Assembly (NCBI GenBank): GCA_027297685.1
Contig: JAPUHN010000333.1
Coordinates: 1 to 37,231 of the forward strand
Source: Alphaproteobacteria bacterium
GTDB taxonomy: Bacteria > Pseudomonadota > Alphaproteobacteria > UBA6615
Direction: 5' to 3'
DNA: 37,231 bases
The first letter of the stretch is position 1. The number at the start of each line of letters is the position of its first letter. Below are positions 8,944 to 17,787 of the stretch, one piece after another. Position numbers and translations under genes: made by a program. Under the pieces are notes generated by a model that did not search any database, had not been told where the DNA came from, and saw nothing but the letters and a program-made list of their open reading frames with translations.

Positions 8944-10188
8944 TTGGCCAAACTGCAGCCTGTGCGCGGAACACGCGATCTTATCGGCGAAGACGCGCGG
9001 GCGCATCTCCATGTGATCGATGCCGCGCGCGCGACTGCGGGAACCTACGGATACCGTCCGATTGAAACACCGGTGTTCGAATTCACCGAAGTATTTCAGC
9101 GCACCCTGGGAGAGACCTCGGACATTGTCACCAAGGAGATGTACACCTTCCAAGATAAGGGCGGCGACAGTCTGACCCTGCGGCCCGAAGGAACGGCGGG
9201 AATCGCGCGGGCTGTACTATCGGGGGGACTACAAAACGAATTGCCGTTGAAATGGTGTTACGCCGGTCCGATGTTCCGCCACGAGCGGCCGCAAAAGGGT
9301 CGTCTGCGGCAATTTCACCAAATTGGCGTCGAATTAATCGGTGTCGCTGAACCGATCGGCGATGTCGAAGTAATCGCGCTGGCTGCCGCCACGCTGGATG
9401 CCTTGGGCGTATTGCCGGCCACTACGCTCGAGCTGAACACGTTAGGTGACAACGAAAGCCGGGGCGCCTACCGCGAAGCGCTTGTGAGCTATCTGGAGCA
9501 GTTCCGCGACCGATTGTCGGAAGACAGCAAGCAACGCCTCGCGCGTAACCCTTTGCGAATTCTCGATTCGAAGAATAACGACGATAGGGCGGTCATCGCT
9601 GACGCACCGTCGTTCAGCGATTATCTGACTCCCGATGCTCAGACGTTTTTCGATGCGGTGCGCGGCGGCCTTGACGATCTGGGAATCGCCTACCAAATTA
9701 ACCCGCGGCTGGTTCGCGGCCTCGATTACTATTGTCATACCGCGTTTGAGTTCACGACCGACCAGCTCGGCGCGCAGGGAACGGTGCTGGCCGGCGGGCG
9801 CTATGACGGGTTGATCGAAATGATGGGCGGACAGCCGACACCGGGTGTCGGTTGGGCGGCCGGAATCGAACGCCTGGCGATGTTAATTGGGCCAACGTCG
9901 ACGGGTCCGCGGCCGATTTCGGTCATTGGCATCGGCCCCGCCGGCGAGAAGGCGGCGCTTAAAGTGGCGCAAGATCTTAGACAAACGGGGTTCACAATCG
10001 AACTAAACTATCGCGGCGGTTTGAAGCGGGGTCTTCGGCGGGCCGACAAAATCGGCGCGGCGGTGGCGGTATTTTTGGGTGAAGATGAACTGGCGCGCGA
10101 TGGGGCGACGGTGCGTAACCTCGATGACGGGTCGCAAACCGATGTCTCTTTGGCCGAATTGAAAGACCATTTGGCCGAATACCGTTAG
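8944..10188 (+). CDS. hisS: Histidine-tRNA ligase HisS
   Basis: Charges tRNA-His with histidine. The 414-residue protein is a canonical class II synthetase. It begins with [14 protein letters not shown]; motif 2 surrounds [15 protein letters not shown]; the histidine-specific loops [15 protein letters not shown] and motif 3 [11 protein letters not shown] follow; and a C-terminal anticodon-binding domain runs from about residue 325. The start is a TTG at 8944, since no ATG lies in frame before the conserved N-terminus. The reading frame opens 24 bases after ispG, implying co-transcription. Nothing is truncated. Confidence 0.96.
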   Translation: MAKLQPVRGTRDLIGEDARAHLHVIDAARATAGTYGYRPIETPVFEFTEVFQRTLGETSDIVTKEMYTFQDKGGDSLTLRPEGTAGIARAVLSGGLQNELPLKWCYAGPMFRHERPQKGRLRQFHQIGVELIGVAEPIGDVEVIALAAATLDALGVLPATTLELNTLGDNESRGAYREALVSYLEQFRDRLSEDSKQRLARNPLRILDSKNNDDRAVIADAPSFSDYLTPDAQTFFDAVRGGLDDLGIAYQINPRLVRGLDYYCHTAFEFTTDQLGAQGTVLAGGRYDGLIEMMGGQPTPGVGWAAGIERLAMLIGPTSTGPRPISVIGIGPAGEKAALKVAQDLRQTGFTIELNYRGGLKRGLRRADKIGAAVAVFLGEDELARDGATVRNLDDGSQTDVSLAELKDHLAEYR

Positions 10189-10315
10189 CTGCCCGCATCG
10201 CCGGCCACACCTACGGGCGGGTTGGCACGGCGGATCAGGACCCGCTGCATTACTGCGGTGGACGACGCCCCGAAACAACCGGCCCCATAACCCTCCCGCT
10301 GGAGAATACGCGCCA

Positions 10316-11392
10316 ATGAGTCTCGAAGGAAAACTCGATCGAGTTGTCGATCGGCACAAAGAACTGGAACGCCAGTTGTCCGAGGGCGACGCATCGGATT
10401 CGCAGGTCTATGCCAAATTGTCGAAAGAGTATTCGGATTTGACGCCAGTGGTGGAAACCATCACCGCGTTGCGCAACCTGCGCAGCGAATCCGAGGACCT
10501 CAGCTCGCTAATCGAGGACAGCGATACCGATGGCGATATGCGCGAGATGGCCGAGGCCGAACTCCAGGACTTAAAGTTGCGCGAACCCGAAATCGAACAA
10601 CAACTGCAGATCATGCTGCTGCCCAAGGATGTGGCAGACGCCCGCAACGCCATCCTGGAAATTCGCGCTGGCACCGGTGGTGACGAAGCCGGCCTGTTCG
10701 CCGCCGATTTGTTTCGCATGTACCAGCGCTATGCTGAATTGCGCGGCTGGAAAGTGGAGGTGATGAACGTCAGCAACACCGGCATCGGCGGCTACAAGGA
10801 AATCATCGCCAGTATCAGTGGGCGCGATGTGTTCGCGCGACTGAAGTTCGAATCCGGGGTCCATCGTGTGCAGCGCGTGCCCGAGACCGAAAGCAGCGGC
10901 CGAATTCATACGTCCGCTGCGACGGTTGCGGTGCTGCCCGAAGCAGAAGAGGTCGATATCGAAATTGCCGATATCGATTTGCGGATCGATACCTATCGCG
11001 CTTCGGGACCGGGCGGCCAGTCGGTCAACACAACCGACAGCGCGGTGCGGATTACCCATTTGCCGACCGGCCTGGTGGTCACCCAGCAGGATGAAAAGTC
11101 GCAGCATAAGAACCGGGCCAAGGCGATGCGGGTGTTGCGCGCGCGTTTGTACGAGCGCGAGCGCCAGCTGCAAAAAGACGAACGCGCCGCCGACCGGCGA
11201 AGCCAGATTGGTACGGGCGACCGCTCCGAGCGAATCCGTACCTATAACTTTCCGCAAGGCCGGGTCACCGACCACCGCATCGGACTGACGCTGCACAAAC
11301 TGGAAAAAGTCCTAAACGGCGAGGCGCTGGATGAAGTCGTCGACGCCCTTGTCACCGAAGATCAGGCGGCGCGCCTGGCACAAGACATTTAG
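10316..11392 (+). CDS. prfA: Peptide chain release factor 1 (RF1)
   Basis: Recognises UAA and UAG stop codons and triggers peptidyl-tRNA hydrolysis on the ribosome. The 358-residue protein has the full RF1 layout. The N-terminal helical domain is followed by the [17 protein letters not shown] motif and the catalytic Gly-Gly-Gln at residues 233-235 ([14 protein letters not shown]), the glutamine methylated by PrmC. The stop-codon tripeptide region reads Pro-Glu-Thr at about residues 189-191, where Escherichia coli has Pro-Ala-Thr. A GGAG at 10302-10306 supports the ATG. The prmC start lies one base after the stop codon, so the factor and its modifying enzyme are tightly coupled. Confidence 0.96.
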   Translation: MSLEGKLDRVVDRHKELERQLSEGDASDSQVYAKLSKEYSDLTPVVETITALRNLRSESEDLSSLIEDSDTDGDMREMAEAELQDLKLREPEIEQQLQIMLLPKDVADARNAILEIRAGTGGDEAGLFAADLFRMYQRYAELRGWKVEVMNVSNTGIGGYKEIIASISGRDVFARLKFESGVHRVQRVPETESSGRIHTSAATVAVLPEAEEVDIEIADIDLRIDTYRASGPGGQSVNTTDSAVRITHLPTGLVVTQQDEKSQHKNRAKAMRVLRARLYERERQLQKDERAADRRSQIGTGDRSERIRTYNFPQGRVTDHRIGLTLHKLEKVLNGEALDEVVDALVTEDQAARLAQDI

Positions 11393-11393
11393 C

Positions 11394-12272
11394 ATGACGG
11401 TCGAAGCTGACATTGTCGGCATCGGCGACGATGTCGCCACCGCGTTGGATACGATTGCCCAGCGCCTCGATGCGGCCGCTGTCGCCAGCGCCCGGCTTGA
11501 CGCCCGGCTGCTGGTCTGCGCTGCGACCGGCGAAACTGCCGCTGGTTTGATCGCCCGGCCGGAGCGTCGTTTGTCGGTGGGAGAGGCCGATCTGCTGTCC
11601 GGCATGGTCGCCCGCCGCCGCGCCCGCGAACCGATGGCCCACATTCTTGGCAGCCGCGAGTTTTGGTCACTCGACTTCGAAGTTTCGGCGAGCGTCCTGA
11701 CGCCCCGTCCCGATTCCGAGACGGTTATCGAAGCCGCCTCCAAATGTATTGCAACGCCGGTTCGATCATTTCGCGCGCTCGATTTGGGAACCGGCTCCGG
11801 GTGTCTATTGCTGACGTTACTGCACGAATTCCCTGCGGCAACGGGGGTCGGTGTCGATATCAGCCCGGCGGCGATCGCGCTGGCGCGCCGCAACGCCGAG
11901 CTGTTGGGCGTCGGCACGCGGTCTGCGTTTGTAGTCGGCAACTGGGCCGCATCGTTCGACGGACGCTTCGATATTGTAATGAGCAATCCACCCTACATCC
12001 CGACCGGGGAACTCGAGGGACTGGCACCGGAGGTTTCCCGTTATGAGCCGCGGGGCGCATTGGATGGTGGTACGGACGGTTTGCAGGCGTATCGCGCTCT
12101 ATTTCCTCTCATTTCCAGTGTCCTCGCACCTGAAGGGACAGCCTTGTTCGAGATCGGCGAAGGTCAATACGAGCCAATATGTGCGCTGGCGAGCGGTTTT
12201 GGCCTTGCAATTGCAGGATATCAGGCCGATATCGCTGGCATTCCACGTGTTGCCATTTTACGTCTAGTTTAG
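11394..12272 (+). CDS. prmC: Release factor glutamine N5-methyltransferase PrmC
   Basis: Methylates the glutamine of the GGQ motif in release factors using S-adenosylmethionine. The 292-residue protein has an N-terminal helical domain, the AHILGSREFWSLDFEVSASVLTPRPDSE family signature split across the domain junction, a SAM motif I (ALDLGTGSGCLLL) and the catalytic NPPY at residues 198-201, which holds the glutamine amide. The frame is open upstream into prfA, but the ATG at 11394, one base after the prfA stop, is the natural start. Translational coupling with its substrate gene is likely. The gene ends shortly before an AT-rich non-coding stretch. Confidence 0.95.
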   Translation: MTVEADIVGIGDDVATALDTIAQRLDAAAVASARLDARLLVCAATGETAAGLIARPERRLSVGEADLLSGMVARRRAREPMAHILGSREFWSLDFEVSASVLTPRPDSETVIEAASKCIATPVRSFRALDLGTGSGCLLLTLLHEFPAATGVGVDISPAAIALARRNAELLGVGTRSAFVVGNWAASFDGRFDIVMSNPPYIPTGELEGLAPEVSRYEPRGALDGGTDGLQAYRALFPLISSVLAPEGTALFEIGEGQYEPICALASGFGLAIAGYQADIAGIPRVAILRLV

Positions 12273-12534
12273 AATAGATTCTGGTTTTTAAAAAAAAGGC
12301 TTGGAATATAGGCACGATTTTCTTAGGGTGGGGTAGGTTCACACGACAAAAATGTTTACGTGATCACAATCTATTAAGCATTTGCGTCGAGGGTGAACTC
12401 CCCGAATAGACTTACCGCACTCCACTCCACCGCAGGGGTGAGCGGAATTTAACTCGGTCCATAAGATTGGGCTTATGCGGTTGGATCGCAGAAGCGGCCA
12501 CCGGCTAGCGGTATTAATCCGGACTATTGGAGCT

Positions 12535-13143
12535 ATGCGTCAAAATCCGAACTCACGACGGTCACGAGGCCGCGGCAATAGAAAACCGGGAAACTCCCGA
12601 AACCAAATCTTCGACAGCAATGGCCCGGGCGCGCGCGTTCGGGGCAACTCGGCGCAGATCTACGAAAAATATCAACAATTGGCGCGGGACGCTACGTCCA
12701 GCGGCGACCGGGTGGCGGCGGAGAATTATTACCAGCACGGCGAGCATTATTTTCGAATGTTGGAGGCGGCAGGCCTCAATCGCAATGCCAACGCGCAGGA
12801 CGAGTCGCAACAGCGGAACGGCAACGCAGCCCAGGACGGGCCAACCGTCGAGGTGGCTGCAGCGGCGTCTGGACCCACCTCGGAACCCTCGCCCGAAGGC
12901 GCAGCCGAACCAACCCAAGCGGCTGAAACTGCAGCTTCCGGACAGCCGGAACAGGCGTCGTCCGAAGCGACAAACGGTAGCGGAGACAGCGAAGGCGACG
13001 CTACGCCGGCGCGTCGGACCAGAGCCCGTCGGCCGAACGGATCATCGAATGGCCGCGATGCGCCAGACAATGACGCCGACGCGGCAGCTTCCGAAGATGA
13101 TTCGGAAAAGAAAACCGAAGATCCCAATCCTGTCAGCGCATAA
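12535..13143 (+). CDS. DUF4167 domain-containing protein
   Basis: A 202-residue protein with the alphaproteobacterial DUF4167 domain at its N-terminus. The start MRQNPNSRRSRGRG is followed by FDSNGPGARVRGN, the EKYQQLARDATSSGDRVAAENYYQHGEHYFRM core, and then a long low-complexity tail rich in Ala, Glu, Ser and Pro. The basic, Gly/Arg-rich beginning resembles nucleic-acid-binding segments, but no function is established. The frame is open from 12475. I chose the ATG at 12535 because family members begin with MRQ, although the GGAG at 12529-12532 is very close to it. Its position between prmC and clpB is typical. The acidic tail is probably disordered. Confidence 0.88.
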   Translation: MRQNPNSRRSRGRGNRKPGNSRNQIFDSNGPGARVRGNSAQIYEKYQQLARDATSSGDRVAAENYYQHGEHYFRMLEAAGLNRNANAQDESQQRNGNAAQDGPTVEVAAAASGPTSEPSPEGAAEPTQAAETAASGQPEQASSEATNGSGDSEGDATPARRTRARRPNGSSNGRDAPDNDADAAASEDDSEKKTEDPNPVSA

Positions 13144-13256
13144 AGCCCGTCAGTAACGCCTCCCGACTGTCGAATTTCATTGACGAACCGTTATCTTGCG
13201 GCGTCGGCGCGTTCGGTATTACGTAAGGATTGCCCTGCATAATTGACCACGCACGG

Positions 13257-13284
13257 CTTGTGTTGCGGCAATGTCACACCATAT
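13257..13284 (+). promoter_or_regulatory. Candidate RpoH (sigma-32) heat-shock promoter for clpB
   Basis: CTTG at 13257-13260 is followed by 18 bases and then CCATAT at 13279-13284. This fits the sigma-32 pattern of CTTG, about 17-18 bases, CCAT known from heat-shock genes. It is in the 307-base gap ahead of clpB, a classic member of the regulon, which raises the likelihood. The implied transcript would start near 13291, giving a leader of about 160 nt. The leader contains a 7-bp hairpin (13326-13332 with 13339-13345) of unknown role. Activity is inferred from sequence only. Confidence 0.5.
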
Positions 13285-13450
13285 TCAAAGACGCCGGTTG
13301 AGTTGCGTAGAGGCAGCGGCACCGACCCTTCAGCATAGTGAAGGGCTCTGCTGGGTATCCGGCGAAATATGGGTTTCCTTGGGGTGGATGCCGCAATTTG
13401 GGTCCGCCGGTGTGTCTTGCCTCGAATGAGGAAGGCGGAAGAGGGGCGAA

Positions 13451-16051
13451 ATGAATTTTGAAGCGTTTACCGAGCGCGCACGGGGCTTTGTCCAGGTGGC
13501 CCACGATATGGCCCAAGGGCGCTCCCACCAGCATCTGACAAGCCAACATCTTCTGAAAGTCTTGCTCGATGACGAGGAAGGTTTGTGCGCCAATCTTATA
13601 CGCAGTTCAGGCGGCGATCCTGCAGCCGCGGAACAAGCTGTCGACACGGCGCTCGACAAGCTTCCACAGGTCGAAGGCGACGGCGTCAGCGGGGTCTACA
13701 TCGCCTCCGAGGCGGCAAAGATATTGAAAACGGCGCAGAATCTCGCCCAGAAAGCAGGCGATGAATTTGTCACTGTCGAACGGTTACTGCTCGCCCTGGC
13801 AATGGCGTCGGGCAACGAAGTCGCGAAAATTCTCGCCGACGCTGGCGTTACGCCGCAAAACTTGAACCGGTCGATCGAAGACCTGCGCCAAGGCCGTACG
13901 GCAGACTCGCCGACCGCGGAAAACGCCTATGAAGCCTTGAAGAAATATACGCTCGACCTTACCGAAGCGGCGCGCGAAGGCGGGCTGGATCCGGTCATCG
14001 GCCGCGACGAGGAGATACGCCGCACGGTTCAAGTTCTGTCGCGGCGCACCAAGAACAACCCGGTTCTCATCGGTGAGCCGGGTGTCGGAAAGACCGCGAT
14101 TATCGAGGGATTGGCCCTTCGTATCGTCAATGGCGATGTGCCGGAAAGCTTGCGCGACAAGCGACTATTGTCGCTCGATATGGGTGCGCTCATTGCAGGG
14201 GCTAAGTTTCGTGGTGAGTTTGAGGAACGGTTGAAGGCCGTATTGGAAGAAATTACTTCTGCCGCCGGTGAAGTCATTCTCTTCATCGACGAGATGCACA
14301 CGATCGTTGGCGCCGGCGCGGCGGAAGGCTCGATGGATGCCTCGAATATGCTGAAACCGGCGTTGGCGCGCGGTGAATTGCACTGCGTGGGCGCCACGAC
14401 GCTCGACGAATACCGCCGGCATGTCGAAAAAGACGCCGCGCTGGCGCGGCGGTTCCAACCCGTGTTTGTCGCGGAACCCTCGGTCGAGGATACCATCTCT
14501 ATCCTGCGGGGCTTGAAGGAAAAGTACGAACTGCACCATGGCGTCCGGATCACCGATAGCGCGCTTGTTTCGGCGGCGACGATGTCGAACCGCTATATCT
14601 CCGACCGTTTTTTGCCCGACAAGGCAATCGATCTCATCGACGAGGCGGCCTCTCGTTTGCGCATGGAAGTCGATTCCAAGCCCGAAGAAATCGACGAACT
14701 CGACCGCCGCATTATCCAGCTGAAGATCGAACGCGAGGCGTTGAAGAAGGAATCTGACACCGCTTCGAAGGAACGTTTGGAAACTCTTGAACGTGAATTG
14801 ACAGAGCTCGAAGGCCGGTCTGCAGATCTGACCTCGGTCTGGCAGGCCGAACGCGAAAAACTCGCCGGTTCGCAGAAAATCAAAGAAAAATTAGACAAAG
14901 CGCGCCAGGAGCTAGAAATCACCCAGCGCGAAGGGCAGCTCGAGCGGGCGGGACAGCTGGCCTACAGCGTTATTCCCGAACTCGAACAGCGGCTCGTCGA
15001 CTCCGAAGAGGCCTCGGGCGAACGAATGCTCGACGAGGAGGTCAAGGAAAACGACATCGCCGCCATCGTGTCGCGCTGGACCGGTATTCCTGTCGACAAG
15101 ATGCTCGAGGGCGAGCGGGAAAAGTTACTCCAGATGGAACAGATTCTTGGCACGCGTGTGATCGGCCAAGCCGAGGCGATCGCCGCGATATCCAATGCCG
15201 TACGCCGGGCACGTGCTGGTCTACAGGATCCCGACCGGCCGATCGGCTCTTTCCTGTTCCTCGGTCCGACCGGTGTCGGCAAAACCGAACTGACCAAGGC
15301 GCTGGCCGAGTTCCTGTTCGACGACGAGCAGTCGATGGTGCGCATCGATATGTCGGAGTACATGGAAAAGCATGCCGTGGCCCGGCTCATCGGCGCACCG
15401 CCTGGCTATGTGGGCTACGAGGAGGGTGGAGCACTCACCGAAGCGGTTCGCCGCCGCCCCTACCAGGTCGTTCTGTTCGACGAGGTCGAGAAGGCGCATC
15501 CCGATGCGTTCAACATATTATTGCAGGTGCTCGACGACGGCCGGCTGACCGACGGTCACGGCAGAACGGTCGATTTCAAAAACACGCTGATCATTATGAC
15601 GTCGAACCTGGGCAGCGAATTTCTCGCCAATCAGCCGGAAGGCGAAGAGAGCGAAGCGGTACGCGAGCAGATAATGACAGTCGTGCGCAGCACGTTTCGG
15701 CCAGAATTTTTAAACCGGTTGGACGAAACGTTGCTCTTCCATCGTCTCACGCGGGCACAGATGGGCGCCATCGTCGATATCCAGCTGGCACGGCTGTGCG
15801 ACCTTCTGGCGGAGCGCAAGGTGATGCTGGAACTCGATTCAGCCGCGCGCGAGTGGCTGGCGAACGCCGGCTACGATCCGGTTTATGGCGCCCGGCCGCT
15901 GAAGCGCGTGATCCAGCGCGGCTTGCAAAACCAGCTGGCCAGCCTATTGCTCGAAGGCCGTATCAACGAAGGTGACAGCGTGCATGTGAGCGCGGACGCC
16001 GGTGGCCTGGTGATCGATGGCGAGGCTGTGCACGCCGAAGCTGCCGAATAA
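13451..16051 (+). CDS. clpB: ATP-dependent chaperone ClpB
   Basis: A hexameric AAA+ disaggregase that works with DnaK to rescue aggregated proteins after heat stress. The 866-residue protein has all expected parts: a Clp N-domain with two repeats (about 1-145), the first AAA domain with Walker A GEPGVGKT and Walker [10 protein letters not shown], the coiled-coil middle domain that separates ClpB from ClpA and ClpC (about 410-530, rich in Glu, Lys, Leu), the second AAA domain with Walker A GPTGVGKT and [12 protein letters not shown], and a C-terminal domain. A strong purine-rich ribosome binding site precedes the ATG. It follows a candidate heat-shock promoter and is closed by an intrinsic terminator. 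Confidence 0.97.
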   Translation: MNFEAFTERARGFVQVAHDMAQGRSHQHLTSQHLLKVLLDDEEGLCANLIRSSGGDPAAAEQAVDTALDKLPQVEGDGVSGVYIASEAAKILKTAQNLAQKAGDEFVTVERLLLALAMASGNEVAKILADAGVTPQNLNRSIEDLRQGRTADSPTAENAYEALKKYTLDLTEAAREGGLDPVIGRDEEIRRTVQVLSRRTKNNPVLIGEPGVGKTAIIEGLALRIVNGDVPESLRDKRLLSLDMGALIAGAKFRGEFEERLKAVLEEITSAAGEVILFIDEMHTIVGAGAAEGSMDASNMLKPALARGELHCVGATTLDEYRRHVEKDAALARRFQPVFVAEPSVEDTISILRGLKEKYELHHGVRITDSALVSAATMSNRYISDRFLPDKAIDLIDEAASRLRMEVDSKPEEIDELDRRIIQLKIEREALKKESDTASKERLETLERELTELEGRSADLTSVWQAEREKLAGSQKIKEKLDKARQELEITQREGQLERAGQLAYSVIPELEQRLVDSEEASGERMLDEEVKENDIAAIVSRWTGIPVDKMLEGEREKLLQMEQILGTRVIGQAEAIAAISNAVRRARAGLQDPDRPIGSFLFLGPTGVGKTELTKALAEFLFDDEQSMVRIDMSEYMEKHAVARLIGAPPGYVGYEEGGALTEAVRRRPYQVVLFDEVEKAHPDAFNILLQVLDDGRLTDGHGRTVDFKNTLIIMTSNLGSEFLANQPEGEESEAVREQIMTVVRSTFRPEFLNRLDETLLFHRLTRAQMGAIVDIQLARLCDLLAERKVMLELDSAAREWLANAGYDPVYGARPLKRVIQRGLQNQLASLLLEGRINEGDSVHVSADAGGLVIDGEAVHAEAAE

Positions 16052-16078
16052 TTTTCCAAGGAAATATCCCTAGCGCAA

Positions 16079-16115
16079 CCGCTGGAGTTCGGTCTCCAGC
16101 GGCGGCGTACTTTTT
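16079..16115 (+). terminator. Rho-independent terminator of clpB
   Basis: A perfect 9-bp stem, CCGCTGGAG (16079-16087) with CTCCAGCGG (16094-16102), encloses a six-base TTCGGT loop. A run of five T follows at 16111-16115, eight bases past the stem. It starts 27 bases after the clpB stop codon. The gap before the T run is longer than ideal, so efficiency is uncertain. Confidence 0.65.
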
Positions 16116-16470
16116 GGGGAATAAAAGCCCGCCTGTCTTGTTTGTGAGGGGCCTAGGCAGACCAAACGGTGGGCCGGCGGGACGAACCGGTTCTGTGTTT
16201 TATTTGCGGAATCCGTCCCGCCGTCTCGTTGTATTGCCGAATAACCCAAGACGACGCCAGCCAGCGAAAGCTCGACGGCGTGCGGGAGTAAGACATGCGG
16301 GTAAAGCAAGGGACCCATCGCGGACTGCCCCTGTACCGTTGGGTAAAGGACGAGAAACCAGGTGACACGACGGGTCATAGGTTCAAGAATGTATGGACGG
16401 CGGCACAACCCTAATGCCGCTGGGGCGGCGTCGCTCCCCCCACGCGATGCCGCCCTCCATACTGCTCGGG
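16116..16470 (+). other. Hairpin-rich non-coding region ahead of the ECF sigma gene
   Basis: About 355 bases without a convincing gene between the clpB terminator and the sigma factor. Several helices can be drawn. A 10-bp stem joins 16175-16184 to 16214-16223. A 5-bp stem (16254-16258 with 16277-16281) encloses an AGC-GAAA-GCT hairpin with a GNRA loop. A 14-bp stem with one mismatch joins 16391-16404 to 16449-16462 and surrounds a further GCCGC/GCGGC hairpin (16416-16429). The last stem ends ten bases before the AGGGG ribosome binding site of the sigma gene. The density of helices suggests a structured leader or independent RNA. I compared it by eye with RNase P RNA, tmRNA, SRP RNA and the cobalamin riboswitch and recognised none. 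Confidence 0.35.
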
Positions 16471-16483
16471 AAAGGGGACGATA

Positions 16484-16996
16484 TTGTCGCGTAAGTTCGA
16501 CCTGGTTGAACCGCATATTCCAAGCCTCCGCCGTTATGCGATGGTGCTTTTGCGGTACGACGAAGATCGTTCCGATGATCTTGTCCAAGATTGTTTGGTG
16601 CGCGCGATGTCGAAGTGGCATTTGTGGCGGCGGCCGGGAAATTTGCGCGCGTGGCTTTTTACGATTTTGCACAATATCTACGTGAACGACGTGCAGAAAG
16701 CGGCAACGAGGCCGAATGTGATTGAATTGCAGGAGTATCTACCGGGAATTTCTGTAGCCCCCGAACAGGCCGATGGGCTGGCGTTGCGCGAGGTTGCGCA
16801 GTCGGTTCAGCGGTTGCCCGACGAGCAGAAGCAGATCCTCTTGCTGGTTGGCCTGGAGGGCTTCAGTTACGCGGAAGCAGCACATATCGCCGGCATTCCA
16901 GTGGGCACAGTGATGTCGCGGTTGTCGCGCGCACGGCGCAAGCTGCGGGAAATGTTGGAGGATGGTGACAACACAAGCGAGCGGAATGTGACGTGA
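16484..16996 (+). CDS. ECF-family RNA polymerase sigma factor
   Basis: A 170-residue alternative sigma factor. Region 2 spans about residues 12-75 (DRSDDLVQDCLVRAMSKW, then RPGNLRAWLFTILHNIYVND), and region 4 spans about 105-160 (LREVAQSVQRLPDEQ, then the helix-turn-helix around YAEAAHIAGIPVGTVMSRLSRAR). Regions 1 and 3 are absent, as in all ECF factors. The start is TTG at 16484 behind a good AGGGG at 16473-16477. The stop codon overlaps the next start in GTGA, so sigma and anti-sigma are translationally coupled, as usual for such pairs. The inducing signal cannot be read from the sequence, although the partner's periplasmic domain implies an envelope cue. A structured region lies immediately upstream. 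Confidence 0.93.
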   Translation: MSRKFDLVEPHIPSLRRYAMVLLRYDEDRSDDLVQDCLVRAMSKWHLWRRPGNLRAWLFTILHNIYVNDVQKAATRPNVIELQEYLPGISVAPEQADGLALREVAQSVQRLPDEQKQILLLVGLEGFSYAEAAHIAGIPVGTVMSRLSRARRKLREMLEDGDNTSERNVT

Positions 16997-17754
16997 GTGA
17001 TTTCGGACCAAAGCCAGACGAAGCCGAGCTTCAGGCCTACGTCGATAAGCAGCTCGACGATACGCGGCAATCGCAGATCGATCGTTGGCTCGAGGAGCAC
17101 CCTGACGAGGCTGCGACCGTGGCCCACTATGAGGCGCAAAATCAGGCGCTTCACGACGCCTTCGAGCCACTGCTGGCGCGGCCGGCGCACCAACGTTTTC
17201 AGAATCTGGACCGGGTACGGGAGAATACCACGCGCGTATGGCAGATGGCCGCTGCACTCGCACTCGTAATCGGCGCTGGTGTCGGCTGGGCAGCAAACGA
17301 ATATTTCCATGCTGGTCCCAGCGCTGAATTGGCCCTCGCGCGCGACGCCGTGGTTGCCCATCGCGTCTACGAGGTCGAAGTTCGCCACCCAGTCGAAGTG
17401 GTGGCAAGCGAAGAGAAACATCTGGTTGCCTGGTTATCGAAACGACTAGGTGCGCCAGTGCGCGCACCCGACTTGTCGCAGCGCGGCTTCCAATTGGTCG
17501 GCGGACGGCTGTTACCGGCGGCGAACGGTCCGGCGGCTCAGTTCATGTACGAAAACGACAAGGGCGATCGGCTTACGCTATATGTCGAGCCCAACCGAAC
17601 CGGCGATGAAACGGCTTTTCGGTTCGTCGAACAGGATGATATATCGGCGTTCTACTGGAAAGATGGCCCATTAGCCTATGCGCTGATCGGCCGGGCCGGG
17701 CGTGAGCAGCTTCTAGGCTTGGCTCGCGCCACTTACAACCAGATCAACCCCTGA
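16993..17754 (+). CDS. Transmembrane anti-sigma factor
   Basis: A 253-residue single-pass membrane protein, inferred to hold the preceding ECF sigma factor inactive. The N-terminal cytoplasmic part (ELQAYVDKQLDDTRQSQIDRWLEEHPD) is the usual anti-sigma helical domain, but it lacks the His and two Cys of the zinc-binding form. One transmembrane helix lies at about 84-101 (MAAALALVIGAGVGWAAN). The C-terminal periplasmic domain of about 150 residues contains conserved-looking RGFQLVGGRLLP and AAQFMYEN segments seen in related transcriptional-regulator anti-sigma proteins. The GTG start at 16993 overlaps the sigma stop codon by four bases. It is convergent with the M23 peptidase gene 33 bases on. 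Confidence 0.88.
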   Translation: MSDFGPKPDEAELQAYVDKQLDDTRQSQIDRWLEEHPDEAATVAHYEAQNQALHDAFEPLLARPAHQRFQNLDRVRENTTRVWQMAAALALVIGAGVGWAANEYFHAGPSAELALARDAVVAHRVYEVEVRHPVEVVASEEKHLVAWLSKRLGAPVRAPDLSQRGFQLVGGRLLPAANGPAAQFMYENDKGDRLTLYVEPNRTGDETAFRFVEQDDISAFYWKDGPLAYALIGRAGREQLLGLARATYNQINP

Positions 17755-17787
17755 ACCGAAAACCGTCAGCGGCGCGGTGGAACCAGC

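Noticed and set aside
12280-12300. Terminator after prmC
   Set aside because: A T/A run is present but no stable hairpin precedes it on either strand.
16285-16375. Cobalamin riboswitch or RNase P RNA
   Set aside because: A GCCCCTGTACC-like segment was suggestive, but the defining conserved boxes of either RNA are missing on both strands.
16070-16672. Reverse-strand open frame over the region between clpB and the sigma gene
   Set aside because: It overlaps the well-supported sigma factor, has no recognisable domain and a biased composition. The same applies to the 83-codon forward frame at 16114-16365.
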